DNA of 64,000 nucleotides. Source: Gluconacetobacter dulcium. GTDB taxonomy: Bacteria; Pseudomonadota; Alphaproteobacteria; Acetobacterales; Acetobacteraceae. The stretch spans positions 62,001 to 126,000 of the forward strand of contig NZ_JABEQN010000007.1 of NCBI RefSeq assembly GCF_014174165.1, written 5' to 3'. The translations under genes were made by a program, and so were the position numbers. Positions 1-9,378 of this stretch are shown here, piece by piece (within the stretch, counting starts at the first letter, position 1; every line of letters begins with the position of its first letter). Below the pieces are notes generated by a model. It was given only the letters and a program-made list of their open reading frames with translations, had not been told where the DNA came from and did not search any database.

Positions 1-1228
1 CGTAAGCCGAACTGATGGCGGTCGATTGCGGGTCGTATTCGGCTTCCTTGCTCATCGGGTCCAGAGCGGGGCCGGAGAAGCGGGTGTCGAGGCGGCCGGT
101 CGTCATGCCGTCGTCCGATTGCAGGGTCTTGGAGAATTCGCCGCCGTCGATGCGCAGGTCGGCGCGGCGGATATAGTCGGCGGGTAGGCCGGTATAGGCG
201 TGCAGCCGCTCGATGATCCGTGCCCGGTCGGCATCGGGCAGGGCCGCGCCCTGCTGGAGCGCCGCCAGATAGTCGGTGCTGGCGAAATGCTCGACCTCGG
301 CCAGGAACGCCTTCAGGTCCGCGGGCTGCTGCGGCAGCTTGTGGTGATACCAGGCGGTGGCGGCGTAGGTGGGCAGGGCCAGCACGAATGGTTCGTCCAT
401 GCCGGGATTCAGCGCCGGTTCGTCCACGCTGTTGTCGTAGCTGAGGATCTGCGACAGCAGGATGACGCCGTTGAAGTCGATATTTTCCTGATTTTGCAGG
501 TCATTGACCAGAACGGCCGAGCGCATGGTGCCGTAGCTTTCGCCGAACAGATATTTCGGCGAGTTGTAGCGGCCGTATTTCGCCAGGAACTGGGTAATGA
601 AGCTGGTGAAGGCCTGGCCGTCGGCATCCACGCCCCAGAACAGCTTTTCCTTGTCCTTGCCGTTGAGGCGGCCGAAGCCGGTGCCCGGTGCGTCGATGAA
701 CACCAGATCGGTGACGTCGAGCAGGCTTTGCGGATTGTCGATCAGCCGGTAGGGGCTGGCGGGGGTGTGGGTGTCGTCGTTCGTGACCACCCGGCGCGGG
801 CCGAAGGCGCCCATATGCAGCCAGACCGAGGATGAGCCCGGCCCGCCATTATAGACGAAGGTGATGGGGCGGGAGTCCGGGCGGCTGTCCTTGCGGAAAT
901 AGGCGACATAGAACATCGACGCCGTGGCGTCGGGGTTGCCGTCGATGGCATGGGCGTCGCTGCCCGGCGTCTGGTGCTGGACGGTCTCGTCGGAATCGTC
1001 CCAACCATGGGGGTGCACGACCAATGTGCCGGCGACGGCCTGGTAGGCGACGGGTTTGCCGTCGATCGTGATCGTGCCGCTGCTGGTCCGTTCGATGGGT
1101 TGGGCGGGGTGGGCGGCATGGGCGGGATCGGGATGGGCCGCGTCCGGGTGGTCGATGGCGGCGCGGGCCGGCGACAGGCCCAGGCAGATGAGCGAGGCGG
1201 ACAGCAGCAGGGTCAGGCGTGTGGTCAA
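1..1228 (-). CDS. Exported peptidase S10 (serine carboxypeptidase), truncated by window edge
   Basis: About 409 residues are visible; the C-terminus lies beyond position 1. I translated the reverse strand. A TTG start at 1228 is preceded by GGAGGA five bases upstream and opens a clear signal peptide (TTRLTLLLSASLICLGLSPARA), so the enzyme should act in the periplasm. Family S10 marks are VYNGGPGSSS (oxyanion-hole region), DAPGTGFG, and the nucleophile motif GESYGT, where the usual form is GESYGG. The Asp and His of the triad would lie in the missing part. S10 enzymes remove C-terminal amino acids from peptides. The mature N-terminus begins with a His/Pro/Ala-rich low-complexity stretch. The following minus-strand gene upstream (MBL fold) is separate, with a gap of 16 bases. 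Confidence 0.88.
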   Translation of the reverse strand, partial: MTTRLTLLLSASLICLGLSPARAAIDHPDAAHPDPAHAAHPAQPIERTSSGTITIDGKPVAYQAVAGTLVVHPHGWDDSDETVQHQTPGSDAHAIDGNPDATASMFYVAYFRKDSRPDSRPITFVYNGGPGSSSVWLHMGAFGPRRVVTNDDTHTPASPYRLIDNPQSLLDVTDLVFIDAPGTGFGRLNGKDKEKLFWGVDADGQAFTSFITQFLAKYGRYNSPKYLFGESYGTMRSAVLVNDLQNQENIDFNGVILLSQILSYDNSVDEPALNPGMDEPFVLALPTYAATAWYHHKLPQQPADLKAFLAEVEHFASTDYLAALQQGAALPDADRARIIERLHAYTGLPADYIRRADLRIDGGEFSKTLQSDDGMTTGRLDTRFSGPALDPMSKEAEYDPQSTAISSAY

Positions 1229-1244
1229 CGGTTCCTCCGGTTGG

Positions 1245-2081
1245 TCAGGGGGCCGGGCGTGCCGGTTCCCGCGGAGGCGGGGAGTCTCCGTGTGCGGCAT
1301 CGGCGCGCCAGACAGCGTGATCGTGCATGGCGCGACCGTCATCACGCAATTTTTCCAGGTGCGCCAGCAGATTCAGTTCCGCCGCCCGGTGGAGGGAGGC
1401 CGGTATGGCGCGATAGACGCGTCGCATCATGTCGTCGAGCGTTGCGGGGCCTTGCCGCAGGGCGGCCAGGATTCTGTCCTCGCGCGAGAGGCGATGCGCG
1501 ATCAGGGCGGAGATGCAGGTTTCGGGTGTGGAGATCGGCGCGCCGTGGGCCGGCAGCAGCAGGGACGGGGCCAGGGCGCTGATCCGTTCCAGCCCGTCGA
1601 GAAACTGGCGCACCGAGCCATCCGGTGCCGGCGGCACCATCGTCGTCGACCAGCCCATGATGTGATCGCCGGTGAAGACGATGCCCTCCGCCGTCAGGAA
1701 GCAGAGATGGTCGGTCGCATGGCCCGGCGTGTGCAGGGCGGTCAGTCCGGCCACCACCGACCCGTCGTCGAGCGCGATGTCCGGCGTGAAGGATGCGACC
1801 GCGCTGTGGCGGAAGCCGCAGACCGGCGCGCCTGTCATGCGGCCCAGCGGGCGGGCGCCCGTCAGGTGGTCGCGGTGGGTGTGCGTCAGCAGGATGTGCG
1901 TGATCCGGCCGCCCCCGGCTGCGAGGATCGCTTCGAGATGCGCGGGATGGTCCGAGCCGGGGTCGATGACGGCCGTGCCGCCGGGATGGTCGACCAGCCA
2001 GCTATTGGTGCCGTGCCCGGTCATGGGACCGGGATTGGGGGCGACGATACGCCGCAGCCCCGGCAGGTGCGCCGCCGCCAT
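1245..2081 (-). CDS. Metallo-beta-lactamase-fold hydrolase, LACTB2/glyoxalase II-like
   Basis: A 278-residue protein from the ATG at 2081. The zinc motif HTHRDH is at about residues 67-72, with a further ligand segment HTPGHATDH and the TGDH motif, so two metal ions are expected. After the catalytic fold comes a C-terminal segment (DRILAALRQGPATLDDMM... LAHLEKLRDDGRA) resembling the winged-helix tail of LACTB2-type proteins. This class includes thioester hydrolases and endoribonucleases; the substrate cannot be told here. The frame stays open upstream through about 25 coding-looking residues (LTTRLEDRPRPAWQVREPPP) back to a CTG that overlaps the stop of the upstream ppc-like gene, so the true start may be that CTG near 2157. 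This gene and the ppc-like gene are probably co-transcribed. Confidence 0.85.
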   Translation of the reverse strand: MAAAHLPGLRRIVAPNPGPMTGHGTNSWLVDHPGGTAVIDPGSDHPAHLEAILAAGGGRITHILLTHTHRDHLTGARPLGRMTGAPVCGFRHSAVASFTPDIALDDGSVVAGLTALHTPGHATDHLCFLTAEGIVFTGDHIMGWSTTMVPPAPDGSVRQFLDGLERISALAPSLLLPAHGAPISTPETCISALIAHRLSREDRILAALRQGPATLDDMMRRVYRAIPASLHRAAELNLLAHLEKLRDDGRAMHDHAVWRADAAHGDSPPPREPARPAP

Positions 2082-2155
2082 CAGGGGACGGCCCGTGGGC
2101 GGCGGTGGTTCGCGGACCTGCCAGGCGGGGCGCGGGCGGTCTTCGAGGCGCGTGG

Positions 2156-4969
2156 TCAGCCGAAGGCTCCGACATGGTGCATCACCGCGACGCTGGTTTC
2201 GCGCAGCAGGTTGAACAGGCGCAGCATGGGCACGAAGATTTCGGCATGTTCGCGGACATAGGCGCCTTCGGAGCGGGGGCCGTGGGGTTCGTGGTAGTCC
2301 AGGTCCAGGCCGCTGCGCGTGACCGAGGGGAAGACATGGTCCAGCTCGCGCAGGGCGGAGGGGATTTCCAGGCACAGCACGCGCGTTGTCAGGGCGTCGC
2401 GCGAGAAGGCGTTGCGCGGCGAGAAATAGGGGATGCGCGTCGATAGCAGCCAGATCTGTTCGATCATGGCGATGCGGATCGCGTGCAGCAGCTTTTCCTC
2501 GGTGCCCATGGCGGGGGCCTGTGCCCAGGCGCGGCGCAGGGCGAGATGATCGGACTGGATGCGGCGGAACATGGCCTGCGTGCTGGCCCAGAAATTCAGC
2601 CGTTCCAGCCCCTGCATCAGGACCAGATAGGCGTCGCGCCGGGCCGGGTCGGTTTCGGCCGTTGCGCGGTTGAGCCACATATCCGGGTCGAGCATGTAGA
2701 TGACGGCGCGCAGCACCATGTCATCCGAATGGGCCAGGGCGTGGGCCGCGAAATCCAGCGCCCGGCGGAAGCGCGGGCTGCGGCCGAGAAATTCCTCGAA
2801 TGTTTCGGGGTGGCGGGCGGAGGCGGTGCCGAGCCCCTGGATGGTGTTGGCGCACCAGCCGAGCTGCTGGAGGATCGCGTTGTTGGGGATGGCGCGCAAC
2901 TGGCTGGGATGGCTGATGCGCGTGGTGGCGGCGCCGGCATCGCTCTGCCGGGCGGAAGGGCGCGAGCCGGTCTTGTCGATCAGGGACGGACCGAAGGCGC
3001 CCAGCAGCGCGGCATAGCCCGGATCTTCGACCAGGGTGGCCATGCCGGCACCGATGGTCGAGAAGAAATCGGCGGAGAAATCGGGCTCGTCATAGACCGG
3101 GTCGCGGTCGCGGGGCGGGTGGGCGAAGGCGTGCTCGGCGATGATGCTGATGGTGGCGTCGGCCAGCGCGCCCGTGCCGAACAGCAGGTAGCCGTCACCG
3201 CCCTGGAAGGCGGTTTCCTCGCGGATATGCACGCCTGCATCGGCGAAGGTGGCCCGTGCCTGCGGTGGCGACAGGTAGTCGAGCCGGTCGGTCAGGCGGA
3301 ACGGGTGGGCGCCGCGACCGATGCTCTCGCCATGGGTGTCGAACAGGATGACCTCGACCTCCGTGAGGTCCCATCGCCGGAGCAGGTCGCAGATTTTCAG
3401 CCGCAGGCGCTCGATCAGATAGGTGGCGGCGAGCTGCCCGACATAGCGGCCGGAATCCGAATAGCCGAATTGCAGGCTCATCCGGCCGGTGCGGCGCAGA
3501 TAGTCGCGCCAATGGGGCGAGCGCAGGGCTTCCTCGACGATATGGGCGCCATTTTCCAGAGCTTCCTGCGTTTCGAACAGCGGCGAGATCTCGACCTTGT
3601 CGGCGATGCCGAAGGTGCGGGCCAGCCAGAGGGCGGCCAGCAGCGTGTAGCCGCTTTCGGTCTCGGCGATCAGGAAGCGGACCGGACTTTCATTGTCGAT
3701 GTGGCGGATGATCTGGCGCACCGTCATCATCAGGCGGGCGGCGGTTGCCTGCTCGACCAGCAGCGAGCCGAAATCGATTTCGACCGGCTGGGCCTGTTCC
3801 AGCGCGTCGTTGATCTGCGTGAGCAGGGCGCGGCGCTGCGACGGGTTGTCCGGATTGTCCTCGATCCCCAGCCGCTGGCGGGCGACATTGTGGATCTGGG
3901 TCGAGTTCAGCCGTACATGGGTATGGGCGGCACCCATGCCGTGGGCCAGCAGCCCGGCGCGGGCGATGGAGAGGGCCATCCGGTCGTCGGGCGGGGCGGC
4001 GTCGATGGCCTCCTGGAACGGGGCGGCCAGCACGCTGGCGGCGGGGATGGCCTCGTCGCCGCGCTCGATCAGCACCGCGGCGAAGGCGGCGACGGCTTCG
4101 GGCTGCACGGAGGTGCCGACCGGGCAGGCCTCGATCTGGGCGGTGACGGCTTCCAGCGCCCCGCCGACCCGTGCATGCAGGGTTTCGGCCAGGGGCAGCA
4201 GGGGGGCGATCTGCGCCTGGAGCCGCTCCAGTTGCAGTTTCTTCATCCGCAGCCGCAGGCGGATCGTGTCCCACCAGCCGATATCGGTGCGCCCGTCGGT
4301 GTCGTAGCCGACCCAACTGGTCAGGATCACCGGACGGGGGCTGAGGACCGACCATTCATGCGGCCAGCGGGCGCGGGCTTCGGCCAGCAGGGCGCCGGTC
4401 AGCCGGTCCAGCGCGTCGCGTCCGCGCAGGATCGCGGCCGAGGCGAGGGTAAATTCCTCTTCCAGGGTCGGCGGTGCGGCGCGGCGGTGGGTTTCCAGCT
4501 CCGGCAGGGGGGGCGGAGTGGCGGGATCGGCCGATGCCATCGTCGCCAGGAGCGCGTAGACCGGATTGGCCAGGGCGAAGGTCGGGTGGGCGGTGAAGAC
4601 GGCCGCGAAGCGGCAGCGTTCCACGGTCTTGCGGAAGGCGCCGAAGGTGGGTGGCGTGCCCTCCGGCCCCGGTGCGGTGGCGACCGTGCGCGCGACCTCG
4701 CGCAGGCGGGTCGCGATCTGCGAATCGTCGGTGCCGTCGACATAGCGGCCCAGCCGGGCGGCCCGGGCGCGGAAGGCGTCGTCGCGCAACTGGCGCACCA
4801 CGCCGTCGAGCATGTCGGTCGTGAGGGTACCGGCCGTCAGCCGCCGGCCGATTCGGCGCGCCAGGGTGATGATGGGATTGCCCGCGGACAGGTCCTCGGC
4901 TCCCGTGACCGATTGCCGTGCGAGGTCGAGCAGCATTTCCGCCGCGTCGCTGATGGAGGTGTCGGTCAT
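2156..4969 (-). CDS. Phosphoenolpyruvate carboxylase family protein with divergent active-site loops
   Basis: A 937-residue protein, about the length of bacterial PEP carboxylase (880-960), which adds bicarbonate to PEP to make oxaloacetate. Family hallmarks include VFTAHPT (catalytic His about 128), HVRLNSTQIHN (about 351-361), PLFET (463-467), the FGYSDSG segment and a GRG loop near 551-553. Several normally invariant pieces differ. VFTAHPTE ends in F. The GGDRDGNP-type loop is GYDTDGRTDI. The E. coli GYSDSAKDAG lysine position is Arg (GYSDSGRYVG). The FHGRGGSIGRGG loop is shortened to THGESIGRGA, losing the first loop Arg. FRAIPWIFAWTQ is LRAIPNNAIL. It is clearly in the family, but carboxylase activity is uncertain, so I give no ppc symbol. 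The start at 4969 has a weak ribosome site. Confidence 0.82.
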   Translation of the reverse strand: MTDTSISDAAEMLLDLARQSVTGAEDLSAGNPIITLARRIGRRLTAGTLTTDMLDGVVRQLRDDAFRARAARLGRYVDGTDDSQIATRLREVARTVATAPGPEGTPPTFGAFRKTVERCRFAAVFTAHPTFALANPVYALLATMASADPATPPPLPELETHRRAAPPTLEEEFTLASAAILRGRDALDRLTGALLAEARARWPHEWSVLSPRPVILTSWVGYDTDGRTDIGWWDTIRLRLRMKKLQLERLQAQIAPLLPLAETLHARVGGALEAVTAQIEACPVGTSVQPEAVAAFAAVLIERGDEAIPAASVLAAPFQEAIDAAPPDDRMALSIARAGLLAHGMGAAHTHVRLNSTQIHNVARQRLGIEDNPDNPSQRRALLTQINDALEQAQPVEIDFGSLLVEQATAARLMMTVRQIIRHIDNESPVRFLIAETESGYTLLAALWLARTFGIADKVEISPLFETQEALENGAHIVEEALRSPHWRDYLRRTGRMSLQFGYSDSGRYVGQLAATYLIERLRLKICDLLRRWDLTEVEVILFDTHGESIGRGAHPFRLTDRLDYLSPPQARATFADAGVHIREETAFQGGDGYLLFGTGALADATISIIAEHAFAHPPRDRDPVYDEPDFSADFFSTIGAGMATLVEDPGYAALLGAFGPSLIDKTGSRPSARQSDAGAATTRISHPSQLRAIPNNAILQQLGWCANTIQGLGTASARHPETFEEFLGRSPRFRRALDFAAHALAHSDDMVLRAVIYMLDPDMWLNRATAETDPARRDAYLVLMQGLERLNFWASTQAMFRRIQSDHLALRRAWAQAPAMGTEEKLLHAIRIAMIEQIWLLSTRIPYFSPRNAFSRDALTTRVLCLEIPSALRELDHVFPSVTRSGLDLDYHEPHGPRSEGAYVREHAEIFVPMLRLFNLLRETSVAVMHHVGAFG

Positions 4970-5153
4970 TGCTGGCCTGTCTTTTCTGTAATCATCCGTG
5001 GCGTCACGCCCCGGCAGGGTTTCATGTTCGCGTTCCCATCGCAATCTCTGGCGGTGTCGATCACGCCGAATTTCGGTCGATGTGCCGCGAGGGGGCAGCG
5101 GGTTTCGTGGGCGGCGCTTGGGTCTGTGCGTGCGGAGTGGTATCGAGCAGGGG

Positions 5154-6467
5154 ATGAAGACGACCCCCGATGCGGAAAACGCCATGTCCGATGCGGATCG
5201 GGCCGCCTGGCGGACATTGCGCCGATATCGCCTCGCGGCGGGCGGCCTTCTGGCCGGCATGGGGGTGCTGACCGTGGCGACCTGTGCCGCGCCGGCGGTC
5301 GGCCTGGTGGCCAATGCCCTGTGGCTCGATGTGTTGCGGTCGGGCGCGAAGGCCGGCGTGGTGGGCGGTCTGGCCGACTGGTTCGCCGTGACGGCGCTGT
5401 TCCGGCGGCCCATGGGGCTGCCGATTCCCCATACCGCCATCCTGCCCGCGCAGAAGGCGCGTCTGGGCGAGGCGCTGGGCCGTTTCGTGGCGACGCACGT
5501 CTTTACCGAGGCCGATGTGGCGGCTGCGCTGGAGCGGATCGACCTGCCCGGAATCGTGGCCGGCCTGCTGGATGACCCGGCGACCGCGCAGACTGTATGC
5601 CGTACGCTGGCCGGCGCCGCGCCCGCCGTGATGGCGCGGCTGGAGGATGGGCGGGCGGGATCGGCCGTGACGCGGATGCTGCCGCTGATTCTGGGCGGCG
5701 AGGACGTGGCGCCCGTGGTGGCGCGGACCTTGCGGGCGTTGGTGGAAGGCGATCGGCATCAGGAAGTGCTGTCGTTTCTGCTGGCGCGGCTGAAGGACGG
5801 GCTGAAGGCCAAGGAAGAATCGCTGCGTGCGATGATCGAGGACCGCGTGCGCGAGCAGGGGGGGCGGATTCTGGGCTGGGCCATCGGCGGCTCGATCGCG
5901 ACCAAGGTGCTGATCGCGGTCAATCAGGAACTGGATCGGGTCGATCCGCAGAATTCGGACCTGCGCGAGGGCTTCACCACCTGGGTGCGCGGGGAGATCG
6001 ACCGGATCGAGACCGACCCCGAGCGGCGCCGGGAGATCACGGGCGCGATTGCCGGCGTGATGACCCATGACAGTATCCGCGACTGGGGGAGCGATGTCTG
6101 GCGCCGGATGCGGCTGATGATCGAGGCCGACATGACCCGTTCGGATGGCTGGACGGCGTCGATCGTGCGGGACACGTTGCTGCGTCTGGCCGAGCAGATG
6201 CGTACCGACCAGGCGTTGCGCGAGCGTGTGGTCGGGTGGGCGCGCCGCATGATCCTGGGCAGCCTGCCTTTCGTACGCGAGCGGCTGTCGCGCTTCATTG
6301 CCGGGGTCGTGGCGGCCTGGGATACCGACATGCTGGTTTCGCGGCTGGAATTGCGGGTGGGCCGGGATTTGCAGTTCGTGCGGCTGAACGGCACGCTGGT
6401 CGGCTTCCTTGCCGGGGCCGTGCTGTCGCTGGCGCTGCATCTGATTTTCGGGGCGCAGGCGGGATGA
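5154..6467 (+). CDS. DUF445 family membrane-anchored protein
   Basis: A 437-residue protein of the DUF445 (YjiN-like) family, whose molecular role is not established. The N-terminus carries two hydrophobic stretches (about residues 28-62), followed by the family-typical GLADWFAVTALFRRPMGLPIPHTAI block. A long, mostly helical soluble middle follows, with charged segments such as RLKDGLKAKEESLRAMIEDRV. A C-terminal transmembrane helix (about 410-432, GTLVGFLAGAVLSLALHLIF) ends the protein, so both ends are probably in the inner membrane. Start 5154 follows GCAGGGG directly; the ATG at 5184 is an alternative. It is divergent from the PEPC-family gene across a 184-base gap in which I see no other gene. 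Confidence 0.85.
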   Translation: MKTTPDAENAMSDADRAAWRTLRRYRLAAGGLLAGMGVLTVATCAAPAVGLVANALWLDVLRSGAKAGVVGGLADWFAVTALFRRPMGLPIPHTAILPAQKARLGEALGRFVATHVFTEADVAAALERIDLPGIVAGLLDDPATAQTVCRTLAGAAPAVMARLEDGRAGSAVTRMLPLILGGEDVAPVVARTLRALVEGDRHQEVLSFLLARLKDGLKAKEESLRAMIEDRVREQGGRILGWAIGGSIATKVLIAVNQELDRVDPQNSDLREGFTTWVRGEIDRIETDPERRREITGAIAGVMTHDSIRDWGSDVWRRMRLMIEADMTRSDGWTASIVRDTLLRLAEQMRTDQALRERVVGWARRMILGSLPFVRERLSRFIAGVVAAWDTDMLVSRLELRVGRDLQFVRLNGTLVGFLAGAVLSLALHLIFGAQAG

Positions 6468-6552
6468 TCGGCCGCGTCAGGCGGACATGAAGGTCCGCCG
6501 TGCGCGGTTTGCACTTGACGATGGCGCCGTTGGGTATCATCTGGATCGTAAA

Positions 6553-6562
6553 TCAGTACTGA
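6553..6562. promoter_or_regulatory. Candidate operator dyad upstream of the SUF operon
   Basis: TCAGTACTGA is a perfect 10-base palindrome 51 bases before the GTG of the Rrf2-type regulator. It lies just downstream of a possible promoter (TTGACG at 6515-6520, TATCAT at 6535-6540; the 14-base spacing is shorter than ideal). Autoregulation by IscR-like proteins through dyads near the promoter is common in SUF and ISC operons. The assignment to this regulator is inference. Confidence 0.35.
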
Positions 6563-6613
6563 ATTGGTCCGCTATGGGGCGGGCCGGAATCCAGGGACGA
6601 AAAGGGGGGGCGG

Positions 6614-7084
6614 GTGCTGAGACTCTCGAAGCTGACCGACTATGCCGTCGTGGCCCTGGTGCGCCTGGCGCAGCAGGACGAGATGATGACCTCGCCTTCG
6701 CTGTCGCATGCCACGGGGATTCCCGAACCGACGGTGGCCAAGGTGCTGAAGATTCTGGCGGCCGACGAACTGGTGATTTCCCTGCGCGGCGCGCGTGGGG
6801 GATACCGTCTCGCGCGGCCGCTGCATGAAATTTCGGTGGCGCGGGTCATCACCGCCGTGGATGGGCCGATCTCGCTGACGGCATGCGTCGATGGCGGGGA
6901 GTGCGATGCGCGCACCCTGTGCGGCCTGTGCGGGCAGTGGGATGCGGTCAATGACGCGATCCGGGGGGCGTTGTCCTCGATCACGCTGGCCGACATGCAG
7001 ACCCGCGGGCAGGCCGCGCGGGGACCGGGGGCCGGTTGCGCGGCCCATGACATATCCGCTGCCGGCCCGGCCGTCGCAGTCTGA
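6614..7084 (+). CDS. iscR: Rrf2/IscR-type regulator of the SUF operon
   Basis: A 156-residue Rrf2-family transcription factor. The N-terminal winged helix ([17 protein letters not shown]... [35 protein letters not shown]) is intact. The sensor region has Cys91, Cys97, Cys103 and Cys106 in [16 protein letters not shown], matching the spacing of the Fe-S ligands of E. coli IscR (Cys92, 98, 104 with His107). It probably binds a labile Fe-S cluster and represses suf when clusters are plentiful. The start is GTG at 6614. A Gly/Ala-rich tail beyond about residue 130 adds a fifth Cys at 142. The gene sits 14 bases before sufB as the first gene of the operon. The protein is often named SUF system regulator, and the iscR symbol is by similarity. 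Confidence 0.9.
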   Translation: MLRLSKLTDYAVVALVRLAQQDEMMTSPSLSHATGIPEPTVAKVLKILAADELVISLRGARGGYRLARPLHEISVARVITAVDGPISLTACVDGGECDARTLCGLCGQWDAVNDAIRGALSSITLADMQTRGQAARGPGAGCAAHDISAAGPAVAV

Positions 7085-7098
7085 GGGAGCAGGAAGAC

Positions 7099-8589
7099 AT
7101 GCCAGCGATTGCCGAAACCCGCGATGCGGTCGAGACTCTGGGCCAGTCCACCTACAAATGGGGCTTCGAGACCGAGATCGAGATGGACATGGCCCCCAAG
7201 GGCCTGACCGAAGACACGATCCGCCTGATCTCGCAGCGCAAGCAGGAGCCGGAATGGCTGCTGGAATGGCGGTTGAAGGCCTTCCAGGCCTGGCAGGCCA
7301 TGACCGAGCCGACCTGGGCCAAGGTCAGCCATCCGCCGATCGATTTCCAGGACGCGCATTATTATGCCGCGCCGAAGAAGAAGCCGGGGCCGAAATCGCT
7401 GGAAGAGGTCGATCCGGAACTGCTGCGCACCTACGAAAAGCTGGGTATCCCGCTGCATGAGCAGGCGATGCTGGCCGGGGTGGAACTGCCCGAGGGGGAG
7501 ACCGCGCGGCCGCCGGTGGCGGTGGATGCGGTGTTCGATAGCGTGTCGGTGGTGACCACCTTCCGTGAAACGCTGGCGAAGGCCGGCGTGATCTTCTGCC
7601 CGATTTCCGAGGCGGTGCGCGAGCACCCCGAACTGGTGCGCCGCTATCTGGGCAGCGTGGTGCCGGTGGCGGACAATTTCTATGCGGCGCTGAATTCGGC
7701 GGTCTTTACCGACGGGTCGTTCGTGTATGTGCCCAAGGGCGTGCGTTGCCCGATGGAGCTTTCGACCTATTTCCGCATCAATGCGCGCAATACCGGGCAG
7801 TTCGAGCGGACGCTGATCGTGGTCGAGGACGGGGCGTCGGTGTCGTACCTGGAGGGCTGCACGGCGCCGATGCGCGACGAGAACCAGTTGCACGCGGCGG
7901 TGGTCGAACTGGTGGCGATGGAAGATTCGTCGATCAAATATTCGACGGTCCAGAACTGGTATCCGGGCGACGAGCAGGGGCGCGGCGGGATCTATAATTT
8001 CGTGACCAAGCGCGGCGCGTGCCGGGGCGACCGGTCCAAGATTTCGTGGACGCAGGTCGAGACCGGATCGGCCATTACCTGGAAATATCCCTCCTGCATC
8101 CTTCAGGGCGACGGTGCGGTGGGTGAGTTCTATTCGGTCGCGGTGACCAATAATCATCAGCAGGCCGATACCGGGACCAAGATGATCCATCTGGGGCGCA
8201 ATACGCGCTCGACGATCATCGCCAAGACCATCAGTGCCGGGCATTCCGACAGCACCTATCGCGGGCTGGTGCGGATGATGCCCAAGGCCGCCGGGGCGCG
8301 GAACTTTACCCAGTGCGACAGCCTGCTGATCGGCGACCAGTGCGGGGCGCATACCGTGCCCTATATCGAAAGCCGCAACCTGTCGGCCAAGATCGAACAT
8401 GAGGCGACGACTTCGAAGATTTCGGAAGACCAGCTGTTCTATTGCCGCCAGCGCGGCCTGTCCGAGGAAGATGCGGTGGGCCTGATCGTGAACGGCTTCT
8501 GCAAGGACGTGCTGAAGGAACTGCCGATGGAATTCGCGGTCGAGGCCCAGAAATTGCTGCAGATCAGCCTTGAAGGCAGCGTCGGCTGA
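7099..8589 (+). CDS. sufB: SufB, Fe-S cluster scaffold subunit
   Basis: A 496-residue protein of usual SufB length. SufB is the core scaffold of the SufBC2D complex in the cytosol, where sulfide and iron are assembled into clusters. Typical segments are [18 protein letters not shown] near the N-terminus, [14 protein letters not shown], the beta-helix core containing SYLEGCTAP, and the C-terminal [30 protein letters not shown] helices. The start has a good AGGAAG site. It is followed by sufC after 6 bases, and the operon order gives its partners directly. Confidence 0.97.
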   Translation: MPAIAETRDAVETLGQSTYKWGFETEIEMDMAPKGLTEDTIRLISQRKQEPEWLLEWRLKAFQAWQAMTEPTWAKVSHPPIDFQDAHYYAAPKKKPGPKSLEEVDPELLRTYEKLGIPLHEQAMLAGVELPEGETARPPVAVDAVFDSVSVVTTFRETLAKAGVIFCPISEAVREHPELVRRYLGSVVPVADNFYAALNSAVFTDGSFVYVPKGVRCPMELSTYFRINARNTGQFERTLIVVEDGASVSYLEGCTAPMRDENQLHAAVVELVAMEDSSIKYSTVQNWYPGDEQGRGGIYNFVTKRGACRGDRSKISWTQVETGSAITWKYPSCILQGDGAVGEFYSVAVTNNHQQADTGTKMIHLGRNTRSTIIAKTISAGHSDSTYRGLVRMMPKAAGARNFTQCDSLLIGDQCGAHTVPYIESRNLSAKIEHEATTSKISEDQLFYCRQRGLSEEDAVGLIVNGFCKDVLKELPMEFAVEAQKLLQISLEGSVG

Positions 8590-8595
8590 ACGGAG

Positions 8596-9378
8596 ATGAG
8601 TGACGTGAGCAACGAGTTTTTGCGGATTGCCGGCCTGTGCGCCAAGATTTCGGATAACGGCGCGGACAAGGAAATCCTGCGCGGCGTCGATCTGGAGATC
8701 CCGGCCGGTGAGGTCCATGCGATCATGGGGCCGAACGGGTCGGGGAAATCCACGCTCTCCTACGTTCTGGCGGGGCGCGAGGATTATGAGGTGACGGCGG
8801 GCAGCGCGACCTTCAAGGGCCAGGACCTGCTGGCGCTGGAGCCGGAAGAGCGCGCGGCGCTGGGGCTGTTCTTGGCCTTTCAGGCACCTGTCGAACTGCC
8901 GGGCGTCAATAACGCGAACTTCCTGCGTACCGCCGTGAATGCGGTGCGCCGTGCGCGCGGGCAGGAAGAACTGGACGCGGTGGCCTTTCTGAAGGCGGTG
9001 CGGCAGGAGACGAAGCATCTGTCGATGTCCGACGACATGCTGAAGCGCAATGTGAATGTCGGCTTTTCGGGTGGCGAGAAGAAGCGCAACGAAGTGCTCC
9101 AGATGCGTATGCTGAACCCGTCCTTCGCCATTCTGGACGAGACGGACAGCGGGCTGGATATCGATGCGCTGCGGATCGTGGCCGAGGGTGTGAATTCGCT
9201 GCGGGCGCCGGATTTTTCGGCGCTGGTCATTACCCATCATCAGCGGCTGCTGGATTACATCGTGCCGGACCGCATCCATGTGATGGCGCGCGGGCGCATC
9301 ATCCATAGTGGCGGGCCGGAACTGGCGAAGCAGCTTGAGGCCCAGGGCTATGCCCGTTTCCTGGCGGAGGCCGCGTGA
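8596..9378 (+). CDS. sufC: SufC, ATPase of the SUF assembly complex
   Basis: A 260-residue cytosolic ABC-type ATPase that drives conformational change in SufB-SufD. Walker A GPNGSGKST is at about residues 45-53. The signature is FSGGEKKRNEVLQ and Walker B is AILDETDSGLD; the atypical ABC signature with EKKRNE is characteristic of SufC rather than of transport ATPases. Its TGA overlaps the GTG start of sufD (GTGA), which points to coupled translation. Confidence 0.97.
   Translation: MSDVSNEFLRIAGLCAKISDNGADKEILRGVDLEIPAGEVHAIMGPNGSGKSTLSYVLAGREDYEVTAGSATFKGQDLLALEPEERAALGLFLAFQAPVELPGVNNANFLRTAVNAVRRARGQEELDAVAFLKAVRQETKHLSMSDDMLKRNVNVGFSGGEKKRNEVLQMRMLNPSFAILDETDSGLDIDALRIVAEGVNSLRAPDFSALVITHHQRLLDYIVPDRIHVMARGRIIHSGGPELAKQLEAQGYARFLAEAA

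Noticed and set aside
2483-5575. A 1030-codon open frame antisense to the PEPC-like gene
   Set aside because: High third-position GC leaves few stops on the opposite strand. The product is Gly/Gln/Arg-rich with no recognisable domain, while the minus strand encodes clear family motifs.
6640-9306. An 888-codon minus-strand frame opposite iscR-sufB-sufC
   Set aside because: Shadow of the SUF genes: His/Arg/Gln-rich, no domain, no ribosome site, and it covers three well-supported genes.
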